64,000 bases of DNA from Desmodus rotundus (GCF_022682495.2 NC_071398.1:97553705-97617704); one strand, 5' to 3'. Positions 1 to 12,011 are shown, numbered from the stretch's first letter. The notes: a model not told the origin generated them from the letters alone. Numbers and translations are program-made.

Positions 1-119
1 TAATGCTGTCTGGAATCCTGGTTAAATTCCTGAACTGAACAAATTATTTTTAAGTAATTAATTTATATATTTAGGCAGAAAAAGTGAGTCACCAGAGGAG
101 GGAACAAAAGGCCAGAAGA

Positions 120-365
120 TAATGAAGCAATGTCCATAACGTTCTATAGAAATAACTGTCAACCCTGGAATATGTAACCCAGCCAAATTGCCATTCAGAG
201 AAATCGGAGAGAGGGCAGATGCCTCATATGTGGGGAAAAAAGTAAATCGATGAAGATTTCTGGACTAAAACATTCAATAATGAAAACCAGCCAACTAAAT
301 GATTTTTAAAGAAATTAAGAACCACCAGATTGAAAAATTGTGGTAAAATTAAACAAAAACAAACA
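120..365 (+). mobile_element. Old L1 fragment, ORF2/3' region
   Basis: The stretch around 158-200 (tcaaccctggaatatgtaacc, then cagccaaattgccattca) resembles the well-known L1 passage encoding a run near the reverse-transcriptase region of old mammalian L1 elements, read on the plus strand. It is decayed, with stops in every frame. The flanks (1-120 and 365-640) are AT-rich and may be more of the same element. The subfamily is not assignable by eye. Confidence 0.5.
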
Positions 366-639
366 CTCGTGGGTATTGAATCCATTTAAACAATAGAATG
401 AAATTTAACAATTGCAGGAATTGTGGTTGCAAAACACAATATAAGCTCCATAACTCTAAGTAAGACAAGCACAAATAATATTATAAGCAACAATAATACA
501 AAGGTGGGAAGACTAAGGAAGTGTAGCAATGGCTTCAATGTTTGGTGGCAGAGAGAAAAATACACTAAACTTGGAAAAGGGTTTTTTTTTAATGACAATG
601 AACCAATAATATTATTCATATTTTTTTAAAGTTACAAGG

Positions 640-1640
640 ATTTTTAAAAAAGTGATAACACTGATACTTAAAAATTTATCTCACATTCAGCCATTTATTT
701 GTTTCTTTTTCCCCTTAAAGTAAAATATAAATGTTGGGGGTGTTATTTAAATATCATAAAGAGTATCATCTCATTCTTTAAAAATTAATTTCATCTATCT
801 CTCCCCGATCTGATACTTTCTATTGTTTTGTTTTCAAATTTTATTAATTTCTGTTATATTTTAGGGTTCATTTTTCTTGTACTTTTTTCCACATAAGTAT
901 CCCATTAGCTAAATCCCAAATCACAAAATTTAGTATTTTCATCATTATTTAGTTGTAAATATATTTGTTTTCTTCTTGATTTCTTCTATAAGCCATGAGC
1001 TTTCTCAAACTTTAAAAAAATTTCATATAGAGGGCATATCTTTATGTTACTGACTTTCATTTAATTTTGTGCTACATGTGACTGGATACATTGTATGTTC
1101 TTGAAAACAATGTACATTTTCTAACTAGAGGGAAAAGGATCATCTCTATAGATATAAGGATAGAAGTATGGATGTTACATCAAGCTTGGTACTGTTTGGT
1201 TCAAATCTCGTATATCCTTGCTTCTTTTTGGTCTGCTTTGATGAGGAAGAGTCCTATTAGGGTTCTTTTTTCTATATTAAAATTATACTTTTTAGGTACA
1301 TATACATTTTTGATTATCATTTCATTTTCATTCATTTCTCCTTATGTGGTTTTGTTGCATCACATTGTATTTGCATTAACTCTCTTGCTTTAAAATCTGT
1401 TGTCAGGTACTAACATAAAATAAACTTCCTTTTGGTTAGGGTTTACATGCCATATCTTTTTTTCATAACTTCATTTTCAGCCTGTGTGATTTTATTTCAC
1501 AGGGCGTCTTATAAGTAGCATGTAGCTGGACTTTATTCTTTGTTATTCAAACTGCTAATTTCTGTCTTTTAATAGGTGCTTTCATTGCATTCAAATTTAT
1601 TTTAATTATTAAAATATGGATTAAACATGGATTTATTCAT
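640..1640 (-). mobile_element. Old L1 (L1M-like) fragment, minus strand
   Basis: AT-rich DNA with several passages resembling reverse-strand L1 ORF2. Examples are the segment around 1085-1120 (ttcttgaaaacaatgtacat) and 1198-1240 (ttcaaatctcgtatatcctt followed by a ttggtctgctt-like run). The frames are broken and no domain can be traced. It abuts the younger L1 3' end beginning near 1641, so this may be two nested or consecutive L1 insertions. Confidence 0.5.
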
Positions 1641-2376
1641 CCTGTCTTTTTAAAATTTTAATCTTTATTGTATTTTTTTTCCATTACCATTTGGTCCCCT
1701 TTTTACCCCCTTTCCCCTAGCAGTCACCACACTCTTGTTCATGTCCATGAGTCCTTTTTCCTTTTTGCTCCATCCCTCAACCCCCTACTCTGCTGTCTCT
1801 GGGTGTCATCCTGCTCTCCATCTATGAGTCTCTCCCCATTTTCTTTGTTAGTTCATTTTGTTCATTATATTCCACATATGAGTGAAGTCATATGGTATTT
1901 GTCTTTCTTTGACTGGCTTATTTCACTTAGCGTAATGTTCTCTAGGTCCATCCATGCCGTCACAAAGGGTAACATTTTTCTTCTTTTTTATGGCTGAGTA
2001 TTATTCCATTGTGTAAGTGTGCCATAGTTGTTTTATCCACTCATCTACTGATGGGCACTTGGGCTGTTTCCATATCTTGACGATTGTAAATAACGTTGCA
2101 ATGAACATAGGGGTACTTGTGTTCTTTCCAATTAGTGTTTCGGGTTCCTTCGGATGTATTCCCAGAAGTGGGATTGCTGGTTCAAAAGGCAGATCCATTT
2201 TTAATTTTTTTGAGGTATCTCCATACTGCTTTCCACAGTGGCTGCTCCAAGTGCATTCCCACCAACAGTGCAAAAGGGTTCCCCTTTCTCCCCATCCTCA
2301 TCAGCACTTGTTTGTTGATTTAGTGATGATAGCCGTTCTGACAGATGTGAGGTGATATCTCATTGTGGTTTTAATT
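1641..2376 (-). mobile_element. LINE-1 3' end (5'-truncated), minus strand
   Basis: The reverse strand reads from the C-terminal part of L1 ORF2 into a 3' UTR. A 90-codon minus-strand frame at 2001-2273 has the characteristic C-terminal ORF2 passage, including the [12 protein letters not shown] and [15 protein letters not shown] blocks. The coding part then passes a stop and continues into an A-rich UTR that ends near 1645-1680 with an AATAAAG-type signal on the minus strand. The 5' end is near 2376, so only about 0.7 kb of a roughly 6-kb element remains. It is a dead copy. The ORF2 tail is less decayed than the neighbouring L1 pieces, which suggests a younger insertion. I did not find a convincing target-site duplication. 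Confidence 0.85.
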
Positions 2377-3179
2377 AATTTTCTTATGGTCACTGATTTA
2401 TTAATTTATTGGCATGGTTTATTAATTTTCATACCTGTGTTGTTTCTTATATTCTATTTCCTTTCCCACAGGCTCCCTTTTTCTTCTTGGCTTCCCCTAA
2501 TATTTGCAGGGCTTAGAGCAAGAACAATAAAAGGAGGCCCACATACCTACGCCTAAATGTTTAACAGTTGTAAGTAAAGCGTACGCATTATTAAATACAT
2601 GATGTTCTGTCCTTTTCCTTGACAGTTATGTCTTCCTAACAAGCGTGAGGGCCAGGTTCAAATTGAGATTTCATGGACTTCTTGGACTTCCAAGCCAGAA
2701 ACTCTTGGCTTGGGAAAAGTGGGCCCCTGGTCTTTGCTCTTCAGCCTGTACCATCCTGTCTCACTCTGGCTTCCTCCCACACCTTTAAGGGCCTTAGAGG
2801 CATGCTTATAGTTCTCCTCACCCATATGTCCATGCTCCACTCACAATTCTTGCAGACAGTACCTTCTAGGTGTAGGGGTATGACACTGGTAGTAGCTCCC
2901 ACTCTTGGGACAACTGATTGGAGGAAGAGATCCATATAGGATCTGTAAGTAGACTCTGGGGTGTTTTGTCAGGGAATTCTGGGGGTCCTGGGTATCAGAG
3001 TTGGGGTTTAGAAGGAGAGGCAGATTCCAGGTGGGTACATTCGCTTAGCCCTGCAGATTCTACTTTGAGGGTGGAGGCAGAGCAAAAGCAGGGGCAGAGA
3101 GGAGAGCTGCTACGTGAGCTCGGGAGCATTCCTGGGTCTCGAAGTGAGAATGTCAGGAAGCACATTATCCTCTGACGAT
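2377..3179. other. Non-coding stretch, unassigned
   Basis: No recognised gene or repeat. Short frames overlap on both strands (for example 2673-2939 plus, 2741-2935 minus) but show no recognisable domain. The GC content rises compared with the L1 on either side, and an old LTR or DNA element is possible. Confidence 0.3.
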
Positions 3180-3365
3180 TTTTTCAGGAGAAACTGTGCA
3201 TTGTAAACTGTTTTTCTTCCCTCCCTTTTAAAGAGTAGTTTAGCTGGGTAAAATATTCTAGGTTGACGATGATTTTCCCTTAGCACTTTAAATATATTAT
3301 GCCATTGTCTTCTGCTATCTATTGTTCTGATTAAAAGTCTACTTTTAATCTCAGTCCTGTCCTTA
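3180..3365 (-). mobile_element. Old L1 fragment, minus strand
   Basis: The passage 3235-3320 (agctgggtaaaatattctag, then gcactttaaatatattatgc and ccattgtcttctg) resembles a widely repeated reverse-strand segment of L1 ORF2. It is short, decayed and non-coding. Confidence 0.6.
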
Positions 3366-3911
3366 AAGGTACCCCACAATTTCACTACACATCTGAGTTT
3401 TAAGGACGGTCATTAAATCTTAACTCTGGTGGCTTAGGGGCAGTGGCTTCATCAGTCATGGACTCTTAATACCAGGGATGACCTTAGAAGTCACTTGCAG
3501 AGGAGAGAAGTTACTCTTTTCTTCTGCTGCTTCTCCACCCCTGCATATGCCTTGGTGCATTTAGAAGGGAAAGTTTACCCCCATTTTGACCCTGTGTTTC
3601 TTTGCACTTGGGTGGCTGAGACAGGTTGACTATTCTTATCCATGAGGCTAGTTCTGTACATAAATGTGGAGTCTGCTATGCAGACCCCTTCATGCTAAAT
3701 GGGAGCAGGGAAAGGAAGGCCCTGTCTGGCTCTGCTTGACTTCGTCTAGGAGCCCTACCCCCGAAAGGATAGCATATGGTTTTGCATTTGGCTGTTTAGC
3801 CTTGCTCCAGTCTCTCCTTCAACAGAGAACTGTGCAGTAGGGATAGGGTGGGGTACGGGGTAGGGATTTGGACACCAAACATCCTACTGAAATCTGTAAC
3901 AGCATTAAATT
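3366..3911. other. Non-coding stretch, unassigned
   Basis: No gene, structural RNA or clear repeat seen. Confidence 0.3.
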
Positions 3912-4038
3912 TATCTCCTTAATTGAATAGAAGAGATGATACAACTTAAGCCCAGAGAGGTATGGTGACTTACCCAAGGTATAAAGTCGCTAGTGAGATA
4001 GCAGAAAATAAAATTTAAATCTCATTTCTAGCTCTGGG
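3912..4038 (-). repeat. MIR SINE fragment, minus strand
   Basis: The order of short blocks matches MIR read in reverse: a t-rich start, then cccagagaggtatggtgact, tacccaaggt, and a gctagtgagatagcag-like segment. The copy is old and diverged, and its ends are approximate. Confidence 0.6.
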
Positions 4039-4152
4039 GTATTTCCAGGATCCTATATTAAGTTTCTAGCATCTCTTTTTTCTTAATGTTTCCTTCAAAC
4101 AGCAGAGTTCTCTGCACCACATTTTCTACTAATCTCCTTAATTTACACTGCA

Positions 4153-4380
4153 TTAATATAGTAAGAGCAGAGGTTTTGGCATCAGAAAGAGCTGGGTATA
4201 AGTTTGCTTGTTACATTGACTACCTCTGGCATCTGAAACTGCTCATCTCTCTGAGGCTCAATTTTCTCATCTGTAAAACAGGGATAAGAACACTAATTGT
4301 AAAGGGCCCTTATAAAGTCGCTGTGGAGCTCCTAGCACTGTGCCTGGCACATTGTAGAAACTAAATAAATGGTATTACTG
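4153..4380 (+). repeat. MIR SINE, plus strand, nearly full length
   Basis: The blocks follow MIR order: gtaagagcagaggttttggc, then an aactgctcatctctctgagg segment, the conserved core ttttctcatctgtaaaacag near 4262-4281, and the L2-related tail agcactgtgcctggcacatt with aaataaatgg near 4333-4372. This is one of the clearest MIR copies in the window. Confidence 0.85.
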
Positions 4381-5699
4381 TTTTTGTTGTTATTATACAT
4401 CTTTCACTTTAACACACTTTCCCCCACTCTGACATTCCCATTTTCTTTGTGGGGTTCTCACCTTTATCGCATATTTGTGTATGTGTGTGTATAACAAATT
4501 TAAATGGAATGTTCTCTAGAGATCCATTTCTCTTGCTGTTAGGGTAGCACTTAGTATGCTGTGCCTGAAGACTGAGGAGTGGCGATTGATGTTATGAAGT
4601 GATAAATGAACAGTTGACAAATAGATCATAGACACTCTGATGCAGAATTAGTGCCTGTAGTTTGTTCATAACTCATTACTCTGCTCCAGACCCAGCATGT
4701 GAGTCATAGCCCCTCAACGCCAGGCTCAAGTACATGGAGACCAGCTTCCTCCTCGACCACATAAGTTCAGAAGCCACTCACCAGTGTGAGTGTGGTAAGA
4801 TCCTTGGCCGCTGTGTCATCAGTGTGTCTCTGTCCTCTTTCCCAACTTTCCATCCCTTCCTTACATGTTTCTCATCGCTGCGTCACCCAGTACTCTCAGT
4901 TGACATTCCCATGGGAATTCCTGTCTGCTTTCTGGAAAGTTGGGGCTGGGACTCAACTATGAAGGTTTAAGCAAGGGATTTTGTTACACTTCTATTTAAA
5001 TCATCAGAGGAAGAGAACATGGGATAGATGGGTGGTTTTCTTTAATTCAAGCCTGCCAAGTCCATCCAGCTGGACAGGATAACATTTCAACTACAAAGGG
5101 AAAAAAATATATCACTCACCCTCATGATTCTTGGGAAACAGGAGATTGTCTGCTGCTTGGATGGAACTCACGCGATCCAAAAGCTACAGATGAGTTAGCT
5201 TCAGGAAGCCAGGGTTGAAGGATGGTGTGGGTAATAGGGGGCCTTTTCAGGGTGACACCCAGGAACTGCAAGGGAGAAACAGGAATGGAACTGTTGTTTC
5301 CCAGATGATGATAATGTGGTTTCAGATTTTTACGTATGTGACTACGAAATCCCTGCGCTGTGGTGTGTTAGAGGCAAGCTCTCAGCAGAAGAGACAGCGG
5401 AGAGCGTGTGTAAGTGAATACTGACTTTCAAGGAAGACACATCCGAATTCCTCATCCCGAATTGGTGTTTGCTAACTGGTTATCTCCAGCAAGTTATTTC
5501 CGTACATCAGCTCCAGCTCTGTATCTAAACATTGGAGAGATTTAAAATTGACTTCACAGAGGCTTTGTTTGTTTGTTTGGAGAATTGGAGGCGCTCATGT
5601 GTGCAAAACTTTCATCACAGGGAATGGAACTTATTAAAGGCTCAGGCAGCGGCAGCGTGCTCAGGTGGTGGCCAAGATACACGTGGCCTGCTGCACTGA
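4381..5699. other. Non-coding stretch with no assigned repeat
   Basis: Mostly unique-looking DNA. A short frame at 4734-4970 is followed by a GTAAGA near 4796 but has no supporting acceptor pair. A small TTTG run lies near 5563-5579. No gene, tRNA or structured RNA was recognised. Confidence 0.3.
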
Positions 5700-5815
5700 A
5701 TTAACCAAGCATTCATTAAGCACCAACCCTGACCCCAACACTTTGCATCAGGCCCTGTCTAGGCATAGAGACAAACTTGTTGTTCTATCCTCATGATGCT
5801 TATGGTCGACCTGTC
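5700..5815 (-). repeat. L2-like LINE fragment, minus strand
   Basis: The run aagcattcattaagcaccaa, with aggccctgtctaggcataga further on, follows the reverse-strand layout of the L2 3' end (stop-short tail, size-of-class words, then a catgatgcttatgg block). Diverged and non-coding. Confidence 0.45.
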
Positions 5816-5834
5816 TTGTTTTTTTTACCATTTT

Positions 5835-5960
5835 GTTTTCATCTCTAAGATACCATAAGAGCAGAGACTTTGTCTTATGTTAATGTATCCCCATGGCCTA
5901 GAAGAATGGATAAATTCCGCTAATGTTCAGTGCAGGTCTACTAGAACAGTACCAGGTACT
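5835..5960 (+). repeat. L2-like LINE 3' fragment, plus strand
   Basis: The blocks ataagagcagagactttgtc and tgtatccccatggcctagaa follow the plus-strand L2 3' end. It lies next to an opposite-strand L2-like fragment at 5700-5815. Diverged, with approximate ends. Confidence 0.5.
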
Positions 5961-7490
5961 GTGGGTATGTATCAGTGTGCAAATCAGCCCCAAATCTCCA
6001 TCCTTGAACAACTTTTTCTTAATAACAATAGCTACAAATTTGCCATAAACCATTTTTTTTTTGCCTTTGGATAGCAAATTTCCTTGAAGAACAGAGGGAA
6101 TTTAGAAATAACTCTTCCTCGGGTAGTGTGATGTCCCTGTAAGCCACCCCCTGCCCCCAGACACTGTCTTTTGCAAGATCAACAGGCCTTTTTATAGCTT
6201 TACCGAGAGTGACATGGGAGCCTGTGGTGCAAGACAATGTCTGGCTCCTTAGAGGAGACAGGTTTCTTAGTGACGTGGGTGGGATTCCCGGTCCCCCACC
6301 CATCAGATGGCTTCATCAGCTCCCACCCTGGAAGATGGCACAGGAGCAAGCGGGAGGTTAAGCCAATGTGCTGTGACCGGGAGGTGCGTGCGCGCTGCCT
6401 CTCTAGGTCTGCTCTCCCCTGGGCTGGGCGCCTCCCGCGTCAAGGAAGCTGCCAGCATTCACAATTGGAACATAAACAGGCCAGCAGGTTCTGATTAATC
6501 CAAATTGGAACTATTCAAACAGTCACAAAAAGAGATCTTTTCCCCTGAAGGAATTTACATGTGAAGAGAGACTAAGATGGGAAATAAACATTTCTATAAT
6601 GATTAAAGTTAATTGGCTTGAAAGGATGCCTCTGAAAGAAATGCTTTCTGGTTTTAGTTCCAATCTATTTCGGGACAAGCCTGTTTTTCATAAGATTGGT
6701 AACTGCAAACAGATACTGCCCCTTCATTGGAAACAGATGGGCCAGGACATAATTAAAGAAGTATGCACTGGCATCTCAAATAACTGCTTTCAATTACAGC
6801 ATTTCAAGAGTATTAAGGGGAAATATTTTAAACAAGACCACTGCAAAAATAGATTTTGTCATTAACTTTGAAATAATATTTGACTTAAGGCTGAAATTTC
6901 CATGTGCCAGGTCTGGATCTCACAGGCTGATGCTGATTGGTGCAAGAGAAATTGAATCATTATGGTCCTATATCGTTGGGGGAGGGGGGTGGCGGGGAAT
7001 CATCTCATTTTTTTTTAATGCAGAGGGAAAAAAACTGTATTTTTCCTGTGGTAATTTTTATTTTGTACTTGAATTTCAGTTAGATTTCATAGCCTTGAGG
7101 AGCTTTCACAGTGAAACATTTCAGTGTGAAGTCCAAGGTTTTCTGTCACTACTGTGGTTGTGTGTGTGTGTATGTGCGCGTGCGTGTGTGTGTAGGCCGT
7201 GAGGACAGGCCCACCCCCCACCACGGAGCATGCTTGTGTGCCTTGTAGCCCACATGCACACGTTCAGGCAGCGATCTAAACATAACTCTCCCCCCCAGTA
7301 GATAATGTGCAAAGTTGTCAGATTGCCGGCCTGGCACATTTGTAACTGGTGGTCGGCTTATTATACTTTTTCTCTGTAGATCATTTTAGTGCAGATTATC
7401 ATAATTAAAGAGAGTTGTATAACATTGACAAGTTACAGAATGCTTTGCTTATGTGTCTTACGTGACATATGGGAATGATGTTTGTTTCTC
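5961..7490. other. Repeat-poor non-coding stretch
   Basis: No gene recognised. The part 6480-7000 has no repeat I recognise, is AT-rich but not simple, and holds several homeobox-type ATTA/TAAT cores. A frame at 6599-6865 (88 codons) has no recognisable domain. A TG repeat lies at 7159-7193. Confidence 0.3.
7159..7193. repeat. (TG)n / (GC-interrupted) microsatellite
   Basis: A TG run interrupted by ATG and GCGCGTGCG steps, about 35 bases long. The alternating purine-pyrimidine sequence would be prone to Z-DNA and length variation. Confidence 0.9.
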
Positions 7491-7494
7491 TCAA

Positions 7495-7610
7495 TACATA
7501 CTTATTCATTGAGCAGCTAACACATGGCTGACACTGTACCAAGATACAAAATGTTGAACAAAGACAACTGTTTGCTTCCCCCTGGAGTTTATAACCCCAT
7601 GGTCAGTAGA
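7495..7610 (-). repeat. L2-like LINE fragment, minus strand
   Basis: The blocks cttattcattgagcagctaa, acactgtaccaagatacaaa and cctggagtttataacc fit the reverse-strand L2 3' end. Non-coding and diverged. Confidence 0.5.
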
Positions 7611-7742
7611 GATGAGTAAACAGTACAATACAGGATGGTAAAACCTGTGGTGGCATCGAGACACTGAATGGGGGTACTTGACCCATGAAGTGGCTTCTCC
7701 CTTACTAGCTTATCTTAAACTCGGTTTTAGAAACAGAAGAGT

Positions 7743-7940
7743 TGCCCTGGCTGGTGTGGCGCAGTGGACTGAGTGCCAGCCAGTGAACCAAGGGGTCGCC
7801 AGTTCACTTCCCAGCCAGGGCACATGCCTGGGTACCAGGCCAGGACCCCAGTAGAGGGGTGGTGTGCAAGAGGCAACCAGTGGATGTATCTCTTTGCTTC
7901 CATTCCCCTCTCTCTAAAAATAAATTAAAAAATCTTTAAA
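7743..7940 (+). mobile_element. VES-type bat SINE, plus strand, with target duplication
   Basis: This is a tRNA-derived SINE. It opens with gccctggctggtgtggcgca (polymerase III A-box region), then a gtcgccagttcacttccc B-box region, a body with gcacatgcctgggtaccagg and gaggcaaccagtggatg, a CT-rich segment and an AT-rich tail. It is flanked by imperfect 12-base direct repeats, AAACAGAAGAGT at 7731-7742 and AAACAGAATAGT at 7941-7952, with one mismatch. The B box has decayed from the usual GTTCGA form, so internal promotion is probably weak. Presence of this family is the main evidence for a bat. Confidence 0.9.
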
Positions 7941-7952
7941 AAACAGAATAGT

Positions 7953-8869
7953 AAAGCAACTGCACAATATATCACCTTAGCAACTTGAACAAATATAATT
8001 TCTTGATGAACTATTGATTCCTAATGGTGATAACAGCCATCAGGCTGATATAGTACAATTTATTGTAACTCATGGGCTTTAATGATGAGTAAGTATAGGA
8101 TATATTTACTTTGATTATATGTACACATGCATTTATGCACACAGAAAGAGAGAGACTCTGAGAACACCCCTGAGACATACTAGTTACTTCTGACTCACCC
8201 AAGTCCCATGGGCTTTCAGCTCTGCCCAGGGATGCTGTGTTAGGTGTGAGCTATGCTTTTGCTCACTCACCTGCCTTTACACTAATGGTCTGTATTCTTG
8301 AATGCTGGACAGAGGGTCTGGTATCAGTAAAAAGCAAGATACTAACCAGTCCCCACACATCTATTTCTTCATCATATGGGTAGTGAGTAGAATGTTGTAA
8401 TTGAACTTTTGAACTCTTTAAAAAAATTTTTTGGAGTAATTAAACCCTTAAAAAGCTTAATAATTTCCTTTAAGATTATACTCAGTATTCAAAGTCTCCA
8501 TGTAGGTGTTCAGATTTGTGTGTGTATGTGTATGTTGTAGGTATATCCTTTATTACTTGTGGGATGTGAACTTAAATAATACCACAAATGTTAATGCCAT
8601 TTGTTTAAGAAAACACCATATAGATCATTTTGAAGTTTAAAAAATTTAGCCCAAAAACAGATCAATGGCAGGAACAGAGGCAAAAGGGAAGGGAGAAAGT
8701 TTCCAATCTGAAGCATGAAATGGAGAGAAGAAGTAATTCTGGACTCTGTCTGGCTAAGGGAGAAGTATAGGTATTTAAAACCTTGAATGATAATATAAAA
8801 AGTGAAGGAAGAAAAATCCTTTGAATAGAGAAACTTCAGATTCTTCGGGGGAAAGGATTTTTTTTAAGG
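7953..8869. other. Non-coding stretch, unassigned
   Basis: AT-rich DNA with no recognised gene. A TGTGTGTATGTGTATG run lies near 8518-8535. No other structure seen. Confidence 0.3.
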
Positions 8870-9365
8870 ATTGGGGGTGATTCAGGTTGGTAGATTGACC
8901 CCAAACCCATCACCTTCCCTCCATCCATGCCCTGGACCAGCCCCACGCATCTTTCCCTGTGTCTAAGACTTTGGGCTCTGCTGTGTGACTGACTCCCTTT
9001 GGCCATGTGGATGGGAGGGACAGGAGCCCAGCTCCATGTTAGGTTTTAAGAGGCCTTACATGCTTCCTCTTTCTCCCTTTGTCTCTGCCTTCTCCATGAC
9101 AGAAGTGTGTCTCCTGTAGCTCTCCATCACAGGGTGATGGAAAGAGGAAATGAGGGAGCAGAGCCACCCTGCAGGCCCCCAGATCTGCCATGCAAAGTCT
9201 AGCCATCCTGAAGCTGACTGGCCAGCTAAGCCCAGCCTCAGTCCCAGCTTGGCCAACTCACAGGCTCCTGAACATCAGTGATTGTACCTTGAAGCCTCTG
9301 TGTTTGGGAGTCATTTGTTCTTTAGAAATATTGTGTCAAAGCTAATTAATACATTGTGAAAGAGA
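8870..9365 (+). mobile_element. MLT1-like (MaLR) solo LTR, plus strand
   Basis: The left part has the MLT1-style passage gctctgctgtgtgactgact followed by ttggccatgtggatggga. The right part has ctgactggccagctaagccc, then a cacaggctcctgaacatcag segment and the terminal region gtttgggagtcatttgttct. The order and spacing fit a diverged mammalian LTR retrotransposon of the MaLR group. No internal region is attached, so it is probably a solo LTR. The limits are approximate. Confidence 0.6.
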
Positions 9366-10237
9366 TGGTGGTGTCTAGAGGGAGGAAGAGCATGTGGCTG
9401 GAGATGCCCCACCCCCTCAGCTGTCTTTCCCTGGTTCTCGAAACCTCTGTGGAGGCAGCTCGAAGGCTGGCCTGGCCAGCGGTGGGCTGACTTCTTTGAC
9501 TCAGTGAAACTAATTTCCTGCTTGCTTGACTAGAAACTGCTTTTCAAAATTAAGAGTGAACTTCACACAGTGTGAGGGGTTGGGGGGCTATTAATTCTGG
9601 TGCAGAAATCTTCAAAACCTTATAACTAAGCTAAAAATGGTCTGGGATTGTAGATTAATTTAGGATTGTCTATGATTTTCATATTCTAAAAATATCACAT
9701 AAGCTCCTTAATTGTAAAGAGTAATTCTAATCATCCTTTGGCCTAGTTCAATGCTAGATAAATACGAAACTAATAAATTCTACTAAAAGACTAAAATTCA
9801 GTTCCTGGATGCAAGGCCTGTGCTTCAGAATCTGGATAATTAGTCAAATGTTCAGTTTACAATTCTCTTCTCCAAATCACTCCCAGCATCACCTAATAGC
9901 TCCCAAGTTCTGTTGTACCAATCTCTCTTCTCAAAATACTGGACTTAAATTATATGCTTTCTAAAGATAGATACTGAAATTGTGAATGCTGGAGCTTCGA
10001 ATTATATAATTTCTCTGCATTTTGGCAGTCTAGCCCCCTGTACCTGTAGGGACTGAAGACTAATTGTCTCAACGGGCATGCATTGAAAATGCATAATTGA
10101 TTGGTGTCAGTGAACAATTTAAATCTATTTCTAGGTCAATGTTACTTGCCCCTCCAGTCCTCTCATCTCCATCTCAGAGAAATCCACTTCTGTTTTACAT
10201 GATTATAAACTCGAGGTGACAACTAGATGCCCAAGTG
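9366..10237. other. Non-coding stretch, unassigned
   Basis: No gene or recognised repeat. Ends where the duplicated block begins. Confidence 0.3.
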
Positions 10238-10292
10238 GGAATGTGCTGTCGCAACACTTGGACCTCAGTGAATGTTTACATCTAGAAAATAA

Positions 10293-10296
<4 letters not shown>

Positions 10297-10338
<42 letters not shown>
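10297..10338. repeat. (AAT)14 microsatellite, first copy
   Basis: Fourteen perfect AAT units. The same 14 units occur at 25235-25276 in the second copy. Identical length at such a mutable locus supports a duplication made during assembly. Confidence 0.97.
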
Positions 10339-10339
<1 letters not shown>

Positions 10340-10361
10340 GCAGCCAGAACATTTCCCAAAC

Positions 10362-10556
10362 TTAAGATCAACAGGCACTGTGTTGAGTGCTTTAATTGTA
10401 TTATCTCATTTAAACCCCAGAATTGGTGAGGTAGTGACAGTTATTAACTCCAGAGATATTAAGCCTCTTGCAGTTAAGTAGCTGAGGTGGGACTTGAACT
10501 CTGGCTTCAGACACCTCACCCATTGCATTTCGCTACTTTGCACAGAGGTGTTAGCT
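10362..10556 (-). repeat. MIR SINE, minus strand, first copy
   Basis: Reverse-strand MIR order: caggcactgtgttgagtgct, ttgtattatctcatttaaac, ccagaattggtgaggtagtg, then tgaggtgggacttgaactct and a terminal acacctcacccattgc segment. Diverged but well ordered and near full length. Confidence 0.8.
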
Positions 10557-12011
10557 GAAAGCATTGATTTAGAATATTCTCTCAAAAGACTAGGATGTTT
10601 TTTCCACTTACTTGTCTTCTCTGCAGTAAAAGACAGTCTTAGCCTCCCTTTCTTCTAACTTTCCCCTGACAGAACTTCAGAACCACGGCAGAGTGTCTGA
10701 ATGCAGCTATGAGGGACCCCTCCTCCTTCCCTATTGACATTCTCTCTTCCCAGTTCAAGGCTCACCGCGCTGAAACCTGCAAGTGGACCATGTTCACACC
10801 AGAAACACAGAAAAGTGTAGTTTGTTGCTGGGCACTGTGTAAGGTGATAGGCATAACCACCAGAGCCTTACCCAAATGAGGTCCTTACCTCGACTGAGTC
10901 TTATCAGAAATGTTGATTTAGAAAATAAATCTTACATGTTTAGCTTGATATGTTCTTCGTTCTGAAAATATAACATATTCCCAAGAGATCACCCAGGGCT
11001 AAGGAGAGTAAATGAGTCTTAGTCATACCAAAGACCTGAAGAAAGTCTTCTCGAATAGTTTTCATGTGGCAAACTGTCTAGATCCTGCTAATGAGGCAAG
11101 TCATACAAGTTAAAAAAAAAAGGAAAAAGAAGAAAACCCATTTTAAGACTATGAGGAAAGCATTACTTTATGCTATTTAGAGAAGCTTGGGAGTTTTTTC
11201 CTTTCGGTAAATGGCACAAAGGAGACATTTCTCATGAAAACTGAACTCAGAGACAGGCTGTAGCTTGGTGAGGGACAGCCCCTCGGGATAGTCTGGGAGA
11301 GAGCTCAGAGCCAGCACCAGTAATTATGAGATGCCAAGGAAAAAAGTGGAGGTTGCATAGACGTCAGATATTCCAAAAGCCATCATAGAAGTGGAGTAAG
11401 AGGAAGAAAGAAAGTAAATGCTTTAAATAAAAGTAGCTCTCACCATACAAAACCCAACAGCATTCACATCTGGTATAGCAGAAAATGCCTTGGACAGATC
11501 CTTGAAAATACATTGAAAATTTGGGCCCACACTTAAAACTGTGCTAGACAGAGAGAACTGGAATTTGAATCTGGAACCTACACTTCTAATGTCAGTGACC
11601 CTGGGCAGTTGACTACAGCTTCAAATTCACTATTTGCAAAATGAAAGTCATCAAATAATATATGTGGAAGTGGCCTAGCTTATATAGCAAGTGTCGAAAG
11701 GTATGTGTTGAATCTACATCACATAGAACCGGTTCTTCACGAGAGGCAAAAGTGCCTGCCTGTTATGGCTAACAGAACGTGAAGCATAATGTTCAGACTT
11801 CAGATTTCTCAAGATCAGTCACTTGGTAAGCACAGTTACCACTCTGTCACAGAGCTGAAAATACATTATGCAAACTCACTGAGCGCTTAAATAAGCATGG
11901 CACCACAGCAGGCATTTGGTTCCGGGGTGGACGGGAGGCCCATGGCTGGAGCAGAGAATACAAGAGCATCTACTCACACTGCTTCTCTCAGTTAAGTTTA
12001 GGTTTCAGGTG
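10557..12011. other. Non-coding stretch, unassigned
   Basis: Unique-looking DNA with no recognised gene, RNA or repeat. It is duplicated at 25495-26949 as part of the large repeated block. Confidence 0.3.

Noticed and set aside
4734..4796. Possible first coding exon ending before GTAAGA
   Set aside because: It is only about 60 bases from the ATG to the donor, with no promoter, no partner exon and no recognisable peptide.
7743..7940. tRNA gene (A- and B-box-like sequence)
   Set aside because: The boxes belong to a tRNA-derived SINE followed by a SINE body and tail with a target duplication. No cloverleaf is maintained.
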